Source: WRAU01 sp964277385 | Lineage (GTDB): Bacteria; Pseudomonadota; Alphaproteobacteria; WRAU01; Hepatincolaceae | Length of the DNA stretch: 64,000 nt | Direction: 5' to 3' | Assembly (NCBI GenBank): GCA_964277385.1 | Contig: OZ195520.1 | Span: 248,001-312,000, forward strand | Shown here: positions 19,218 through 27,887 of the stretch, piece after piece | Numbering within the stretch: the first letter of the stretch is position 1 | Layout: each line of letters starts with the position of its first letter | The notes under the pieces: model-generated | The model's input: only the letters and a program-made list of their open reading frames with translations | What the model was told of the DNA's origin: nothing | Databases searched by the model: none | Made by a program: the position numbers and the translations under genes

Positions 19218-19949
19218 TTAATGCTTATATTTAGACTTATTTCCAATTAAATCATCTAATAGAGAGGAAGCTCCAAATCTAAAAGTTTTTTTATTAATAA
19301 AATTTCTTCCCATAATATTATTAGCAATTTCTAAATATTTTTTAGATTCTTCTGTTGTTTTAATTCCTCCCGCTGCTTTAAATCCACAGTCATTACCAGA
19401 ATTTTTGATTTCTTCAATCATAAATTTAGTAGCTTCTAATGTTGCATTAATAGGAACTTTTCCAGTAGAAGTTTTAATAAAATTAGCACCAGCATTAATA
19501 GAAATTTTACTTGCAGTTCTAATAAGATTTTCTTTTTCTAAAACGCCACTTTCTATAATAACTTTAAGTGTTTTATTTGTAGAATTTTTTTTAACAGAAG
19601 ATACAAAATTTTCTACAAATAAATGATTACTATTAATTATTTCAGAATAAGGCATTACAAGATCTATCTCATCTGCTCCATTATTAATAGAAAATTCAAG
19701 TTCTTTTAAGGTAGCATAAAGATCAGAAGATCCTTTTGGAAAGTTAATTACCGTACTAATTGAAATATTTTTATTTAAAATACTTTTTGCAAAAGGTATA
19801 AATTTTGGATATATGCATATAGCGGCAACCTCTCCCAAAGAAGAAGTTGAAGAGGTACATAATTTTTCAATAATACTATTTGTATCATCAAGATTTAAAG
19901 AAGTTAAATCTAACAGAGACAAAATTTCAGAATTTGTAAAAGTATTCAT
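19218..19949 (-). CDS. deoC: Deoxyribose-phosphate aldolase
   Basis: DeoC cleaves 2-deoxyribose-5-phosphate to glyceraldehyde-3-phosphate and acetaldehyde, letting nucleoside sugars enter glycolysis. The 243-residue sequence is of the E. coli type (LLDLTSL, AAICIYPKFIPFAKSIL). The Schiff-base lysine is Lys159 in FIKTSTGKV, and the second lysine lies in FKAAGGIKT. A suitable AAGG site precedes the ATG. It lies between nupC (33 bp) and deoA (20 bp). Confidence 0.96.
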   Translation of the reverse strand: MNTFTNSEILSLLDLTSLNLDDTNSIIEKLCTSSTSSLGEVAAICIYPKFIPFAKSILNKNISISTVINFPKGSSDLYATLKELEFSINNGADEIDLVMPYSEIINSNHLFVENFVSSVKKNSTNKTLKVIIESGVLEKENLIRTASKISINAGANFIKTSTGKVPINATLEATKFMIEEIKNSGNDCGFKAAGGIKTTEESKKYLEIANNIMGRNFINKKTFRFGASSLLDDLIGNKSKYKH

Positions 19950-19982
19950 TTAAATAACCTTTGTTTTTATTCAATTAATAAT

Positions 19983-21209
19983 TTAAAAACTTAAGAAAAT
20001 ACCAGCAAGCGTTGCCGACATAAAGTTAGATAAAGTTCCAGCTATTACAGCCTTAACTGCTAAAGAAGCAATATTAGGTTTTTGAATGGGAGATAAAGCG
20101 CCTAATCCTCCAATTAAAATACCAATTGAACTTATATTAGCAAATCCACATAAAGCAAAAGTAGTGATTGCTTGAGTTGAAGTAGAAAGAGTCGCCATTT
20201 CTTTAGTGAAGCTTATGTAAGCAACAAATTCATTGAATACCATTTTTTGTCCTAAAAAAGCACCAACTCTAATAGATTCTTCCCAAGGAACACCCATAAT
20301 AAAAGCAAAAGGAGCAAAAGCATATCCTAAGATAAAATTGAAAGATAACCCTTCAAAGCCAAATATATTTCCAATGCTAGCTAGAATCATATCCATCAAT
20401 GTAACCAAACCAATAAAAGCTATAAGCATAGCAGCAATATTAGCAACCAATAATAAACCAGCAGAAGCTCCATCAGCAGCAGCTTCTATAACATTTACAG
20501 GTTTTTGATTATCAGAATCGTTAGTTCCGATATCTTCCATTGTATCTTTTACTTTTTCGGTTTGAGGCATCATAATTTTTGCCATCAACAATCCACCAGG
20601 AGCAGCCATGAAAGAGGCAGCAATTAAATATTTTAATTCAACACCCAAAGCAGCATATCCAACCATAACACCACCAGCAACAGAAGCTAATCCTCCTGTC
20701 ATTACAGCAAATAGCTCAGATCTTGTCATAGTATTTAAAAACGGTTTTACTACTAATGGAGCTTCGGTATGTCCAACGAAAATATTCGCAGTAGCAGATA
20801 AAGATTCTGTTCTTGATGTTCCTAAAATTTTATGAATAGCGTATCCTAGAGTATTAATAAATAAAGGCATAACTTTTATATAATATAGAACAGAAATTAA
20901 AGCAGAAAAAAATATAACAATACATAACACATTTATTACAAAAATGAATCCTGCATTTCCTTCTGCTAAAGATCCAAATACAAAAGAAACTCCGCTATTA
21001 CCGGCACTTATTGCTGATTGTATACCATTTGATATTACTAAAATTACTTTTTGTCCAAAAGGCACATATAATACAAACATAGCGAATAATGCTTGTATTA
21101 AAAAAGCACCCAAAACCGTGCGTAAATTTATAGCTTTCCTATTATTGGATAATAAATAGGCAATCGCAAGTATAATTACTATTCCCATGATTCCATATAG
21201 AACTTTCAT
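19983..21209 (-). CDS. nupC: Concentrative nucleoside transporter (NupC/CNT family)
   Basis: CNT transporters import nucleosides with protons or sodium across the inner membrane. The 408-residue polytopic protein has the family core ANIFVGHTEAPLVVKPFL, followed by MTGGLASVAGGVMVGYAALG. The second half has an ANIAAMLIAFIGLV segment and CGFANISSIGILIGGLGAL. An AGGAG site lies just before the ATG. It is the first gene of a tight minus-strand operon with deoC and deoA, so import and breakdown of pyrimidine deoxynucleosides are coupled. The gene set is unusual in a small symbiont-like genome. Confidence 0.94.
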   Translation of the reverse strand: MKVLYGIMGIVIILAIAYLLSNNRKAINLRTVLGAFLIQALFAMFVLYVPFGQKVILVISNGIQSAISAGNSGVSFVFGSLAEGNAGFIFVINVLCIVIFFSALISVLYYIKVMPLFINTLGYAIHKILGTSRTESLSATANIFVGHTEAPLVVKPFLNTMTRSELFAVMTGGLASVAGGVMVGYAALGVELKYLIAASFMAAPGGLLMAKIMMPQTEKVKDTMEDIGTNDSDNQKPVNVIEAAADGASAGLLLVANIAAMLIAFIGLVTLMDMILASIGNIFGFEGLSFNFILGYAFAPFAFIMGVPWEESIRVGAFLGQKMVFNEFVAYISFTKEMATLSTSTQAITTFALCGFANISSIGILIGGLGALSPIQKPNIASLAVKAVIAGTLSNFMSATLAGIFLSF

Positions 21210-21516
21210 TTAAAACTCCTGAGTAAAAAATTAAAATCATAACAACATAGAGGGTAACATTTTTTCACAAAAAATACACATTTATTTTAGGTATTATAAT
21301 CTTTTTATCTTTTATAAAAAAGAAGAAGATAGAGGATTTTAAATAATGAGTTTTCTATTTTAATGTATAGTTATGCTTGTTTTATATATAATTTATTTTT
21401 TAAAATAAAAAAAAGTAGTGGACAAATAAAAAATTATTATATAATATTATTATTGTTCTTAGAGAAGAAGGTTACGTTTTTGTGTTGTTTTTTCTTTAAT
21501 ATTTTGTTGTTCAAAT

Positions 21517-21593
<77 letters not shown>

Positions 21594-21615
21594 TGTAACC
21601 AATACTCTATTTAAT

Positions 21616-21691
<76 letters not shown>

Positions 21692-21712
21692 TTAAATTTA
21701 AGTTTTTAAAGG

Positions 21713-21741
21713 GCTAGAGATTAATTCTTCTAGCTTTTTTT
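21713..21741 (+). terminator. Rho-independent terminator after the tRNA pair
   Basis: GCTAGA (21713-21718) pairs with TCTAGC (21729-21734), followed by seven T residues. Confidence 0.75.
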
Positions 21742-22025
21742 GCATCTTTGTTTTACTAATTTTTGCTAGTTTTTCTCTATTTTTATTAATTTTATGTCAT
21801 AAATCTGCCATAGCAACAAATATATTTCTATGTTTTTATTTTATGTAGATAGATTCGTAAAAAAAAGCAAGTTATCAATAAATAATTAGAAGTAGATTAA
21901 CGCATAATTAGAAATTTTATAGTTTAGGAAAAGTATTAAGAATTGCATGATTACGCATAATTAGATTTTAAAATCTTCTACAGACTATACTCTTTTTTTA
22001 TGATGTATATAAATATCTAATAAAG

Positions 22026-22200
22026 TGGCTCTCAAAATTTTCTTAAAGTTCAATCATAATAAGGGTTACAGGTGTGTTTTGTGGCTCTTATTTTTTATAT
22101 TTTCAGTTAAATTGGCTCTATTTTTCAATAATTATTTATACAAAAAGTCTTTTATATTCTGGCTTACAAGGTGTTTTAGGTGGCTCTAAGTAGTGGCTTT
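22026..22200 (+). repeat. Iteron-like TGGCTCT repeats
   Basis: TGGCTCT occurs exactly at 22026, 22082, 22113 and 22181, with near matches at 22160 and 22194. Two copies carry a longer shared block, G-TTACA-GGTGT-TTT-GTGGCTCT, at 22063-22088 and 22160-22187. No gene lies in 21742-22509; this stretch and the hairpins that follow are its only visible content. Confidence 0.6.
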
Positions 22201-22269
22201 CAAATTGATTTTATTTCAAAATATAAAAACAAGGGAATACTTAGCTTTAAGACATATCAAATAACTATG

Positions 22270-22494
22270 CAGGAACCGCATTTTGTCAGACAAAATGCTA
22301 GAACTCCTGATTTTACAAGGGGTTGCACCCTTAAATTATTCCATAATTTAATAAAATGATAACTTGAAAACCTAGCTTTATGCTGGTTTTCTGCTGAATA
22401 AATTTTTTAATTTTTAACTTAAAAAACTTAATTTTTATAAATACTAATATCAAAGCATTAGTTTTATATTAAAGTTGTACGATTTTAACAACTT
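22270..22494 (+). other. Run of six hairpins upstream of virB2
   Basis: Six inverted repeats lie within 225 bp. H1 is CAGGA...TCCTG (22270-22309) enclosing the perfect pair GCATTTTGTC (22278-22287)/GACAAAATGC (22289-22298). H2 is AAGGG/CCCTT (22317-22332). H3 is TTAAATTAT/ATAATTTAA (22331-22351). H4 is GAAAACC-AGC/GCT-GGTTTTC (22366-22391). H5 is ACTAAT/ATTAGT (22443-22462). H6 is AAGTTGT/ACAACTT (22472-22494), ending next to the AAGGAG ribosome site of virB2. It could be a structured leader RNA, an origin of transfer, or a regulatory array. Confidence 0.6.
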
Positions 22495-22509
22495 AAGGAG
22501 TAAGTATTT

Positions 22510-22824
22510 ATGATTAAAAACATCAATTATATATCAATCTTTCAAATTTTCTTAATACTAGGAATAGTTTCAATAGTTTCTTTATGCCCAACATTAGGTT
22601 TTGGCGCAGGCGACCCATTGGTAACATTAAATACTAATTTGGAAAAAAGTATATCCACATTTCAGTTAGTAGCACTTTCTATTGCTGGTGTAGCTTTTAT
22701 TGGACTTGTTTTAATGGGTATGTTTACTCAATTTAATACAATGAAATTAATTCAAATTGGTGCAGGTGTATTTATGATTTCTGTAGCAATTATGATTGTT
22801 GATTGGATTGCTTCTTGGAAATAA
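22510..22824 (+). CDS. virB2: VirB2/TrbC-like type IV secretion pilin
   Basis: VirB2 is the major pilin of type IV secretion systems. The 104-residue protein has a long signal sequence ending near GFGAGDP, then a mature part with two hydrophobic helices (FQLVALSIAGVAFIGLVLMG and LIQIGAGVFMISVAIMIVDW) separated by a short polar loop, the standard pilin layout. A strong AAGGAG lies ten bases upstream, at the foot of hairpin H6. It is followed at once by virB3 and virB4. Identification rests on architecture and context. Confidence 0.8.
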   Translation: MIKNINYISIFQIFLILGIVSIVSLCPTLGFGAGDPLVTLNTNLEKSISTFQLVALSIAGVAFIGLVLMGMFTQFNTMKLIQIGAGVFMISVAIMIVDWIASWK

Positions 22825-22837
22825 GGAATATTGGATA

Positions 22838-23095
22838 ATGAAAATAAAAAATTATCCTCAGTTTTCTAAAAAATCATTATTTTTAGGAGTGGATAGAAAA
22901 TATTTTTTTGTGTTTATGATAATTCAAACTCCTATTTATTTTGTTTTATCGCTTAGTACAACGGGACTTATTCCTATTTCTATAATAGTAATAACCTTTC
23001 TTATTTCAGTTACAGCTTTTGCAAAAGATAACTACTTTCTTGAGAAGTTAGTTATCCCTTTTGCTTTAAAAATTAAAAATATTTTACCAAGATAG
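22838..23095 (+). CDS. virB3: VirB3-like type IV secretion protein
   Basis: VirB3 is a small inner-membrane component that works with VirB4. The ATG at 22838 gives 85 residues, with a polar N-terminus (FSKKSLFLGVDRKYF), two membrane segments (about 27-70) and a basic tail. FLGVDRKYFF resembles the conserved start of VirB3 proteins. The upstream in-frame start at 22796 lies inside virB2 and is not used here. The gap to virB4 is 7 bp. Confidence 0.8.
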   Translation: MKIKNYPQFSKKSLFLGVDRKYFFVFMIIQTPIYFVLSLSTTGLIPISIIVITFLISVTAFAKDNYFLEKLVIPFALKIKNILPR

Positions 23096-23102
23096 GATTA
23101 AA

Positions 23103-25415
23103 ATGTTAGTAATTTATTACATTTTATTTGTTTTTTTAGCTTTAATATTCTTAAAACAAATGTATAGCTTTTTAAGATATTTTTATTCGCAACCATTATT
23201 AACAAATACATATGCAGAGTTTATACCATCAAGAAAAATTATTGAAGACTATATTATTGAAAATAAAAATGGTTCTTTTTCTTGTGTTATAGAAATAAAG
23301 GGCTATGCTTATTTCCGTTCAGAAGATTTAGATAAAAGTAATGCAGATAACTTAGCAATTAAAGAGAGAGCTTTAAATTTTAAAGGTTTAAAAGAAAACA
23401 TTCATATTAAGTTTTTATTTAAAAGGTTCAAAGTAAAAGATGGTTATCAAAATAGAAATTTAATTGAAATAACATCAGATAATAAAATAGTTTTAAAAGA
23501 AAATTCTAATAGATTACTAAATGGATTGAATGAATTTAAACCTTATTTTTTAAAAAATCAAGAGCTATTAGATTTTTTATTCTTGAATGCTAATTTTGTA
23601 GATAAGTCTTTAAAGCAAGATAATGTTATAGGTATTGATGATATTTGTAGTTATTCCTCTGTAGATTTTGAGAGTACTCATGGAGAACTTAGTAATTTTG
23701 ATGCAAAAAAATATTTTAAATGTTTTTCATTTAATTTTGGTAGTGAAATAGATAGCCAGTATTTTAATAAAATAGTAACAGCAGATATTGAGTTTGATTA
23801 TATAATCAATAGCAAATTTTTTTCTAAATTAAAGGGGCAAAAAGAATTAAGTAACGATAAAAAGAATATTACAGCAAGTGCCGATGCTAGTTCAAGTGGA
23901 AAGATTGGAGTATTAGATAGTTTTTTAAGAGTTTCTAATAAAAAAATTACCGAAGTACAAGAGGCTCAAGAAATAATAGATAATGAAGATGCAAATTTAA
24001 CCGTATCAGATATTTTTATGATAGTTTTTGCAGATAGTGAAGAAGATTTATTGTTATTAACTGTTAAAATTAAAGAAATAATATCTAAATATGAAATATT
24101 TTTAGTTGAAGAAACTAAACTATTAAACTTCTTCTTTTTAAGCCGTTTAATTGGCTTTAAATTACACAACACAATGAAGTTTTTAATTCCATATGCAGAT
24201 AGCTTAGTTTATGCTAAAAAGGTTCTCTCAAGTACAATAGCAGGATTGAGTGATTTTATAGATATGCCCAAAGGACTTTCTAAATGCGATTGGGGAGTTA
24301 ATCCTATTTCTTCATTTTCTACCAACTATAATAATCTTTATAGATTTTATACTCATGTATCAGAAGAAAAAGCTGCAGTGGGTCATGGTGTTATAGTTGC
24401 TCCAACAGGCGGTGGTAAAACAACTTTTATTCAGTATTTAATGAAGGGTATTTTAAAGAACTATAATGATGTAGATGTTTATTCTTTTGATAGATTTAAT
24501 GGAATATCAGTATTTACAAACTGGATTGGTGGCAAAGATATTAACTTTTTAGAATTAGCCATAAATCCATTACAGGTAGATTTAGAGAGAGAAGATAATA
24601 AAGATTTTTTAAATAACTTTTTATCTATGATTGCAAAACCAGAAATTCCAGAAGATAAAGAAATACTAAAGGATTTTGTTAATGCAATATCGTTGCTTCC
24701 AAAAGAGCATAGAATACTAAAAGAATTAATTGAGAATGATACTTTACCACCTTGTAATATAAGAGACAACTTAGATATATGGGTAAATGGAAACTACGCA
24801 AAATACATAAATGCGAAAGAAGATAAATTCTCTTTAGATAGCAGTATGTTGAATTTTCAAATGGATAAGATATTAGATGATGAAGAACTCTCCGCTCCAA
24901 TAATTTACTACATTATGTTTAAAATTCGCCAAAAAGCTCGTAAAAGCAGTCGTGGACATTTTGTATTTATAGATGAGAGTGCGAAGATGGTTAAAAATCC
25001 GTATTTTCAGTCTCAAATAGAAGTGTTACTTCAAGAGCATAGAAAATTGAGGGGTTGCGTATGGTTGGCATTCCAAAATCCTAATGCTTTTTTAGAAGAA
25101 AAGAAACTAAGGGAGCTAGTATTAAATCAGTGTCAAAATCAATTGATTTTTAGTTCAAGTGCTATAAATGATGAGGTTTTAAATAATTTAAGCATTAATA
25201 GTTCAATTTATAATGAGTTAATAGAAACTCAAAAATCTAATCAAAATCCATATTTTGTATTATTAAAACGTCCAAATGAAAATGTAATTTTAAATGTTAA
25301 TTTAAAAGAAAAACTAGGTAGTGATTTAAAGTTTTTATCTTCTTCTGTTGAAGATGTTAATAAAATGAACAAACTAATGGCAGAACATGGAGATAGATGG
25401 TATGAGTACTATTAA
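23103..25415 (+). CDS. virB4: VirB4-family type IV secretion ATPase
   Basis: VirB4/TraC ATPases power pilus assembly and substrate transfer. The 770-residue protein starts with a membrane segment (about 1-22). It has an N-terminal VirB4 domain, then the ATPase domain with Walker A APTGGGKTTF near 432-441 and Walker B HFVFIDES near 619-626. VWLAFQNP near 660 fits the sensor region of VirB4. Length is usual. The only other secretion genes nearby are virB2 and virB3; no virB5-virB11 or virD4 is present, so this module cannot form a whole channel by itself. It overlaps mobC by 14 bp. Confidence 0.9.
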   Translation: MLVIYYILFVFLALIFLKQMYSFLRYFYSQPLLTNTYAEFIPSRKIIEDYIIENKNGSFSCVIEIKGYAYFRSEDLDKSNADNLAIKERALNFKGLKENIHIKFLFKRFKVKDGYQNRNLIEITSDNKIVLKENSNRLLNGLNEFKPYFLKNQELLDFLFLNANFVDKSLKQDNVIGIDDICSYSSVDFESTHGELSNFDAKKYFKCFSFNFGSEIDSQYFNKIVTADIEFDYIINSKFFSKLKGQKELSNDKKNITASADASSSGKIGVLDSFLRVSNKKITEVQEAQEIIDNEDANLTVSDIFMIVFADSEEDLLLLTVKIKEIISKYEIFLVEETKLLNFFFLSRLIGFKLHNTMKFLIPYADSLVYAKKVLSSTIAGLSDFIDMPKGLSKCDWGVNPISSFSTNYNNLYRFYTHVSEEKAAVGHGVIVAPTGGGKTTFIQYLMKGILKNYNDVDVYSFDRFNGISVFTNWIGGKDINFLELAINPLQVDLEREDNKDFLNNFLSMIAKPEIPEDKEILKDFVNAISLLPKEHRILKELIENDTLPPCNIRDNLDIWVNGNYAKYINAKEDKFSLDSSMLNFQMDKILDDEELSAPIIYYIMFKIRQKARKSSRGHFVFIDESAKMVKNPYFQSQIEVLLQEHRKLRGCVWLAFQNPNAFLEEKKLRELVLNQCQNQLIFSSSAINDEVLNNLSINSSIYNELIETQKSNQNPYFVLLKRPNENVILNVNLKEKLGSDLKFLSSSVEDVNKMNKLMAEHGDRWYEYY

Positions 25416-25734
25416 ACCCTTTATAAAAGAAAAAAGAGAAATTCCTAAACGAATAACTATTAGGTTTAATAAAAAAGAGTATCAACAATTTATTAGTTTG
25501 CTAAAAAAATATAAAACAAAAAGCCAAACAGGATTAATAAAACAGATACTTTTTTCTGAAATAAAACCATTTTTAACAATATCAGAAAAAGAGCTGATAA
25601 TAGCTTATATAATAGAGCTTAACGCCATTGGTAGAAACTTAAATCAACTACTTAAGTATAAAGCTTATGAAGATGCAAAGATACTCGTATCCGATATTAA
25701 AAGGATAGTTGAGAGTGCAAAAAAAATACTATAA
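25402..25734 (+). CDS. MobC-like relaxosome accessory protein
   Basis: The protein of about 110 residues (ATG at 25402) starts with KKREIPKRI-type basic sequence, where KRITIRFNKKEYQQF fits a ribbon-helix-helix DNA-binding strand. The second half has ELNAIGRNLNQLLKY, matching the MobC signature (I-G-x-N-L-N-Q). MobC proteins bind the origin of transfer and help the relaxase nick. The overlap with virB4 implies co-translation. The longer in-frame start at 25387 is possible. The function is inferred from the motif and from the gene that follows. Confidence 0.7.
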   Translation: MSTIKPFIKEKREIPKRITIRFNKKEYQQFISLLKKYKTKSQTGLIKQILFSEIKPFLTISEKELIIAYIIELNAIGRNLNQLLKYKAYEDAKILVSDIKRIVESAKKIL

Positions 25735-26047
25735 AAAAATATATAGCAGAGATCTATTAGAGGAGATTTTAAATCGTAATAGAAAAATGCTATCTAAAAG
25801 AGCTTTAAGGAATTCCAGCAGAATAAAGCAAACAAGAAATAGAACAAATATCAATGGCAGATTTAATAACAATAAAGTGAATACAATTTTTAAATCAATA
25901 GGACATAGAAAGAACTGTGATAGTTTAAAAATTTCTCTTGAATATGTATTAAGAAAAACACCTGCACTAGAGAATGAATTAGGACTTATTATATTATTTG
26001 AAACAATCCATTTTGTTTTAAAACTTGTTAGCTGGTCATTATCTTAG
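25715..26047 (+). pseudogene. Probable truncated relaxase fragment
   Basis: About 110 residues starting from a GTG (25715; a TTG at 25709 is also in frame), overlapping the end of mobC. The sequence is basic (NRNRKMLSKRALRNSSRIKQ), then reads SIGHRKNCDSLKISLEYVLRK, which resembles the opening of Mob relaxases that follow MobC. The last 25 residues are hydrophobic and do not continue the family, and the frame ends just before a large hairpin at 26059. No HUH motif or catalytic Tyr block is recognised. I call it a relaxase remnant from position and partial resemblance only. Confidence 0.4.
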
Positions 26048-26058
26048 AATATTAGAAA

Positions 26059-26111
26059 GCAGGTGTATTTTTTTCGCACAACTTGTTGTGTGTACAAAAT
26101 ACTTATCCTGC
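26059..26111. other. Large nested hairpin closing the transfer module
   Basis: GCAGG (26059-26063) pairs with CCTGC (26107-26111), GTATTTT (26065-26071) with AAAATAC (26096-26102), and CGCACAAC (26075-26082) with GTTGTGTG (26085-26092). It resembles hairpin H1 in opening with GCAGG and closing with CCTG. It could be a terminator, an element end or an origin of transfer. Confidence 0.65.
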
Positions 26112-26440
26112 ATTAAATTTTAAGTGAACTCAATATAAGGAAACTCCTAGATTTATAAAAACGAAAAAACAATATTAGATTTGCAAAATTTTAGTAAAAA
26201 CAAGCGAAATTTTTATTTATTTACAATAGATAAATAACTTATAATTCTTTTTAAATAAAAGCGAAAAAACTTGTTGTATCCTATATAATACTAGCATTAC
26301 AACATAAATAAAATTATTATTATAAATAAATCAATATTTTACATATTTTAATCAATTTATTTTTTATTATTTTAATATCTTATTTTTATGTTTAATGTAT
26401 TTTTTTTGAAGTTGTGGTAATGTGGTTAACTCTGTAAGAG

Positions 26441-26595
26441 TTATCCAAACGAGGTTGTTAATAACTTTGTTTTTAACTCAAAAAGTTATGCACAAAATAT
26501 TAATAACCCCTGAGTGACATTTCCAAAAGTTATTAATATATAAAAAATTGTTTACTTTATTAATGTTCATCTATGCAATAAGTGTTTTATCCACA
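26441..26595. other. DnaA-box cluster, candidate replication origin
   Basis: Three DnaA-box-like 9-mers occur: TTATCCAAA (26441-26449), TTATGCACA (26486-26494) and the perfect consensus TTATCCACA (26587-26595). Around them are AACTC/GAGTT inverted repeats (near 26428-26442), several GTTAATAAC/AGTTATTAATA words and very AT-rich flanks. The whole gap 26112-26983 has no coding frame. It could be the chromosomal origin, the origin of an integrated element, or chance in AT-rich DNA. Confidence 0.35.
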
Positions 26596-26983
26596 TTTCT
26601 ACATTAAATTAGTATATAAAGGTATTAATATTATTATATCTATGAATAGTATTAGAGATAGTAAAATCTTATTTTAACTAATCTTGAAGAGTGTTTTTAC
26701 CCCTAAAGTTCCGTGACATTTTTTGAGATACTTAGGCGATAATAAAGATTTTATTCATTCCTATAATCATTATATGTTTATGTATAACCTTAGCAATATT
26801 GATTACTAAAATTTAAAATCATTAAATTCCTCTATAAATTATTATATTAATCGGTATAAACATAGTAAAGATTAAAAAAACCGAATACTTTTAATAATCA
26901 ATTATAAGTTGCAAAATAGTTGAATTTTTTTACTAAAAGCTGTATACTGAAATATGTGTATCAACAATAAAAAGGATGAAATT

Positions 26984-27577
26984 ATGAAAAAAAGCATTGT
27001 AATACTATTAAGTTTTTTAGGTTTAGTATTTCTTGTAGGATGTACAAATATTCCAAATTACCCAGATCCTAAAATTGATCCTAATGTATTAAAAAAAGAT
27101 GGATCTAGTCAGTCTTGTAATATTACTTCTCTTTCAGAAGAAGAAAAAAAATTAGAAGGAATGGTATCTGTATCTAAAATAAAAGCTCATAACATGTCAA
27201 TGTTGGCAGATGAAAATTATTATAAAAATGTAGCCAGAAAAAATAATAATAATACTATATTAGATCTATTTGAAAGTTCATATTTTGTAAAGCAAATTAA
27301 AGATTCTAATGAATCGATATTAATAGTGGAAGGTATTCCTTTTCAAAGAGTAGTAAGAAATAATAAAGATGGTAATGATGTTTATACCGCTAATTATAAA
27401 GGTTCTAAACTTATTTTAATAGATGACACAAAACTTTCATTAAGTACAAAAACTATTTATAATGATACTAAGTTTAAAAATGAGAAAGTTAGTAAAATAG
27501 TTCAACTACAATGTAGTAATGTATATAGTAAAAATACTAAAAATAATCCTCTTTTAGAAGAATTCTTATTAAAATAA
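26984..27577 (+). CDS. Lipoprotein of unknown function
   Basis: The 197-residue protein starts with a lipoprotein signal, KKSIVILLSFLGLVFLVGC, with a lipobox LVGC at residues 17-20, so it is probably anchored in the outer or inner membrane. The mature part is soluble, lysine- and asparagine-rich, with two further cysteines (QSCNITS and LQCSNVY) that may form a disulfide. No family is recognised. The ATG at 26984 is chosen over 26954 because AAGGA sits upstream and it gives a proper signal peptide. A strong hairpin terminator follows. Confidence 0.7.
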   Translation: MKKSIVILLSFLGLVFLVGCTNIPNYPDPKIDPNVLKKDGSSQSCNITSLSEEEKKLEGMVSVSKIKAHNMSMLADENYYKNVARKNNNNTILDLFESSYFVKQIKDSNESILIVEGIPFQRVVRNNKDGNDVYTANYKGSKLILIDDTKLSLSTKTIYNDTKFKNEKVSKIVQLQCSNVYSKNTKNNPLLEEFLLK

Positions 27578-27601
27578 AAAGTTAATTTAATAAAAAATTT
27601 T

Positions 27602-27630
27602 AGAAAGGGTAGCTTTATACTACCCTTTCT
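27602..27630. terminator. Strong bidirectional hairpin terminator
   Basis: AGAAAGGGTAG (27602-27612) pairs perfectly with CTACCCTTTCT (27620-27630) around a 7-nt loop, between the lipoprotein gene and minus-strand sequence. Confidence 0.75.
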
Positions 27631-27635
27631 AATTA

Positions 27636-27800
27636 TTACATATATTGATGATTCAAATTAGTATTAAAGGATTTTTTGGTTGTTTTATTTTTATATAAGT
27701 TAAATTTTTTATAAGATCTTATAAAGAAAAACATATATATTAAGAAAACTATAAAAGTAATAGTAAAAAATGATAAACCAATTTGATAATTATTAAACAA
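27636..27800 (-). CDS. Possible small single-TM protein
   Basis: A minus-strand frame of 54 codons from a TTG start, with one membrane helix (IGLSFFTITFIVFLIYMFFF) and a basic tail (RSYKKFNLYKNKTTKK). It ends 6 bp before the strong hairpin at 27602-27630, which supports it as an expressed unit. There is no good ribosome site, so it may be the end of a decayed gene. The shape is like CcmD-type small membrane proteins but no signature is seen. Confidence 0.25.
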   Translation of the reverse strand: MFNNYQIGLSFFTITFIVFLIYMFFFIRSYKKFNLYKNKTTKKSFNTNLNHQYM

Positions 27801-27887
27801 ATATAATAATTTATTTACTACAACGAATTAAGTTTTATATTGTGAATACATTTTAATAGTTATTTCACTGAATTCCATATACAGGAA

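Noticed and set aside
19405..21159. Plus-strand frames of 71-91 codons over deoC and nupC
   Set aside because: Shadows of the conserved minus-strand genes; no ribosome sites or motifs.
26274..26303. GTTGTA...TACAAC inverted repeat around TATAAT as a regulated promoter
   Set aside because: The next gene starts about 680 bp away and no -35 is at the right distance, so no transcript can be assigned.
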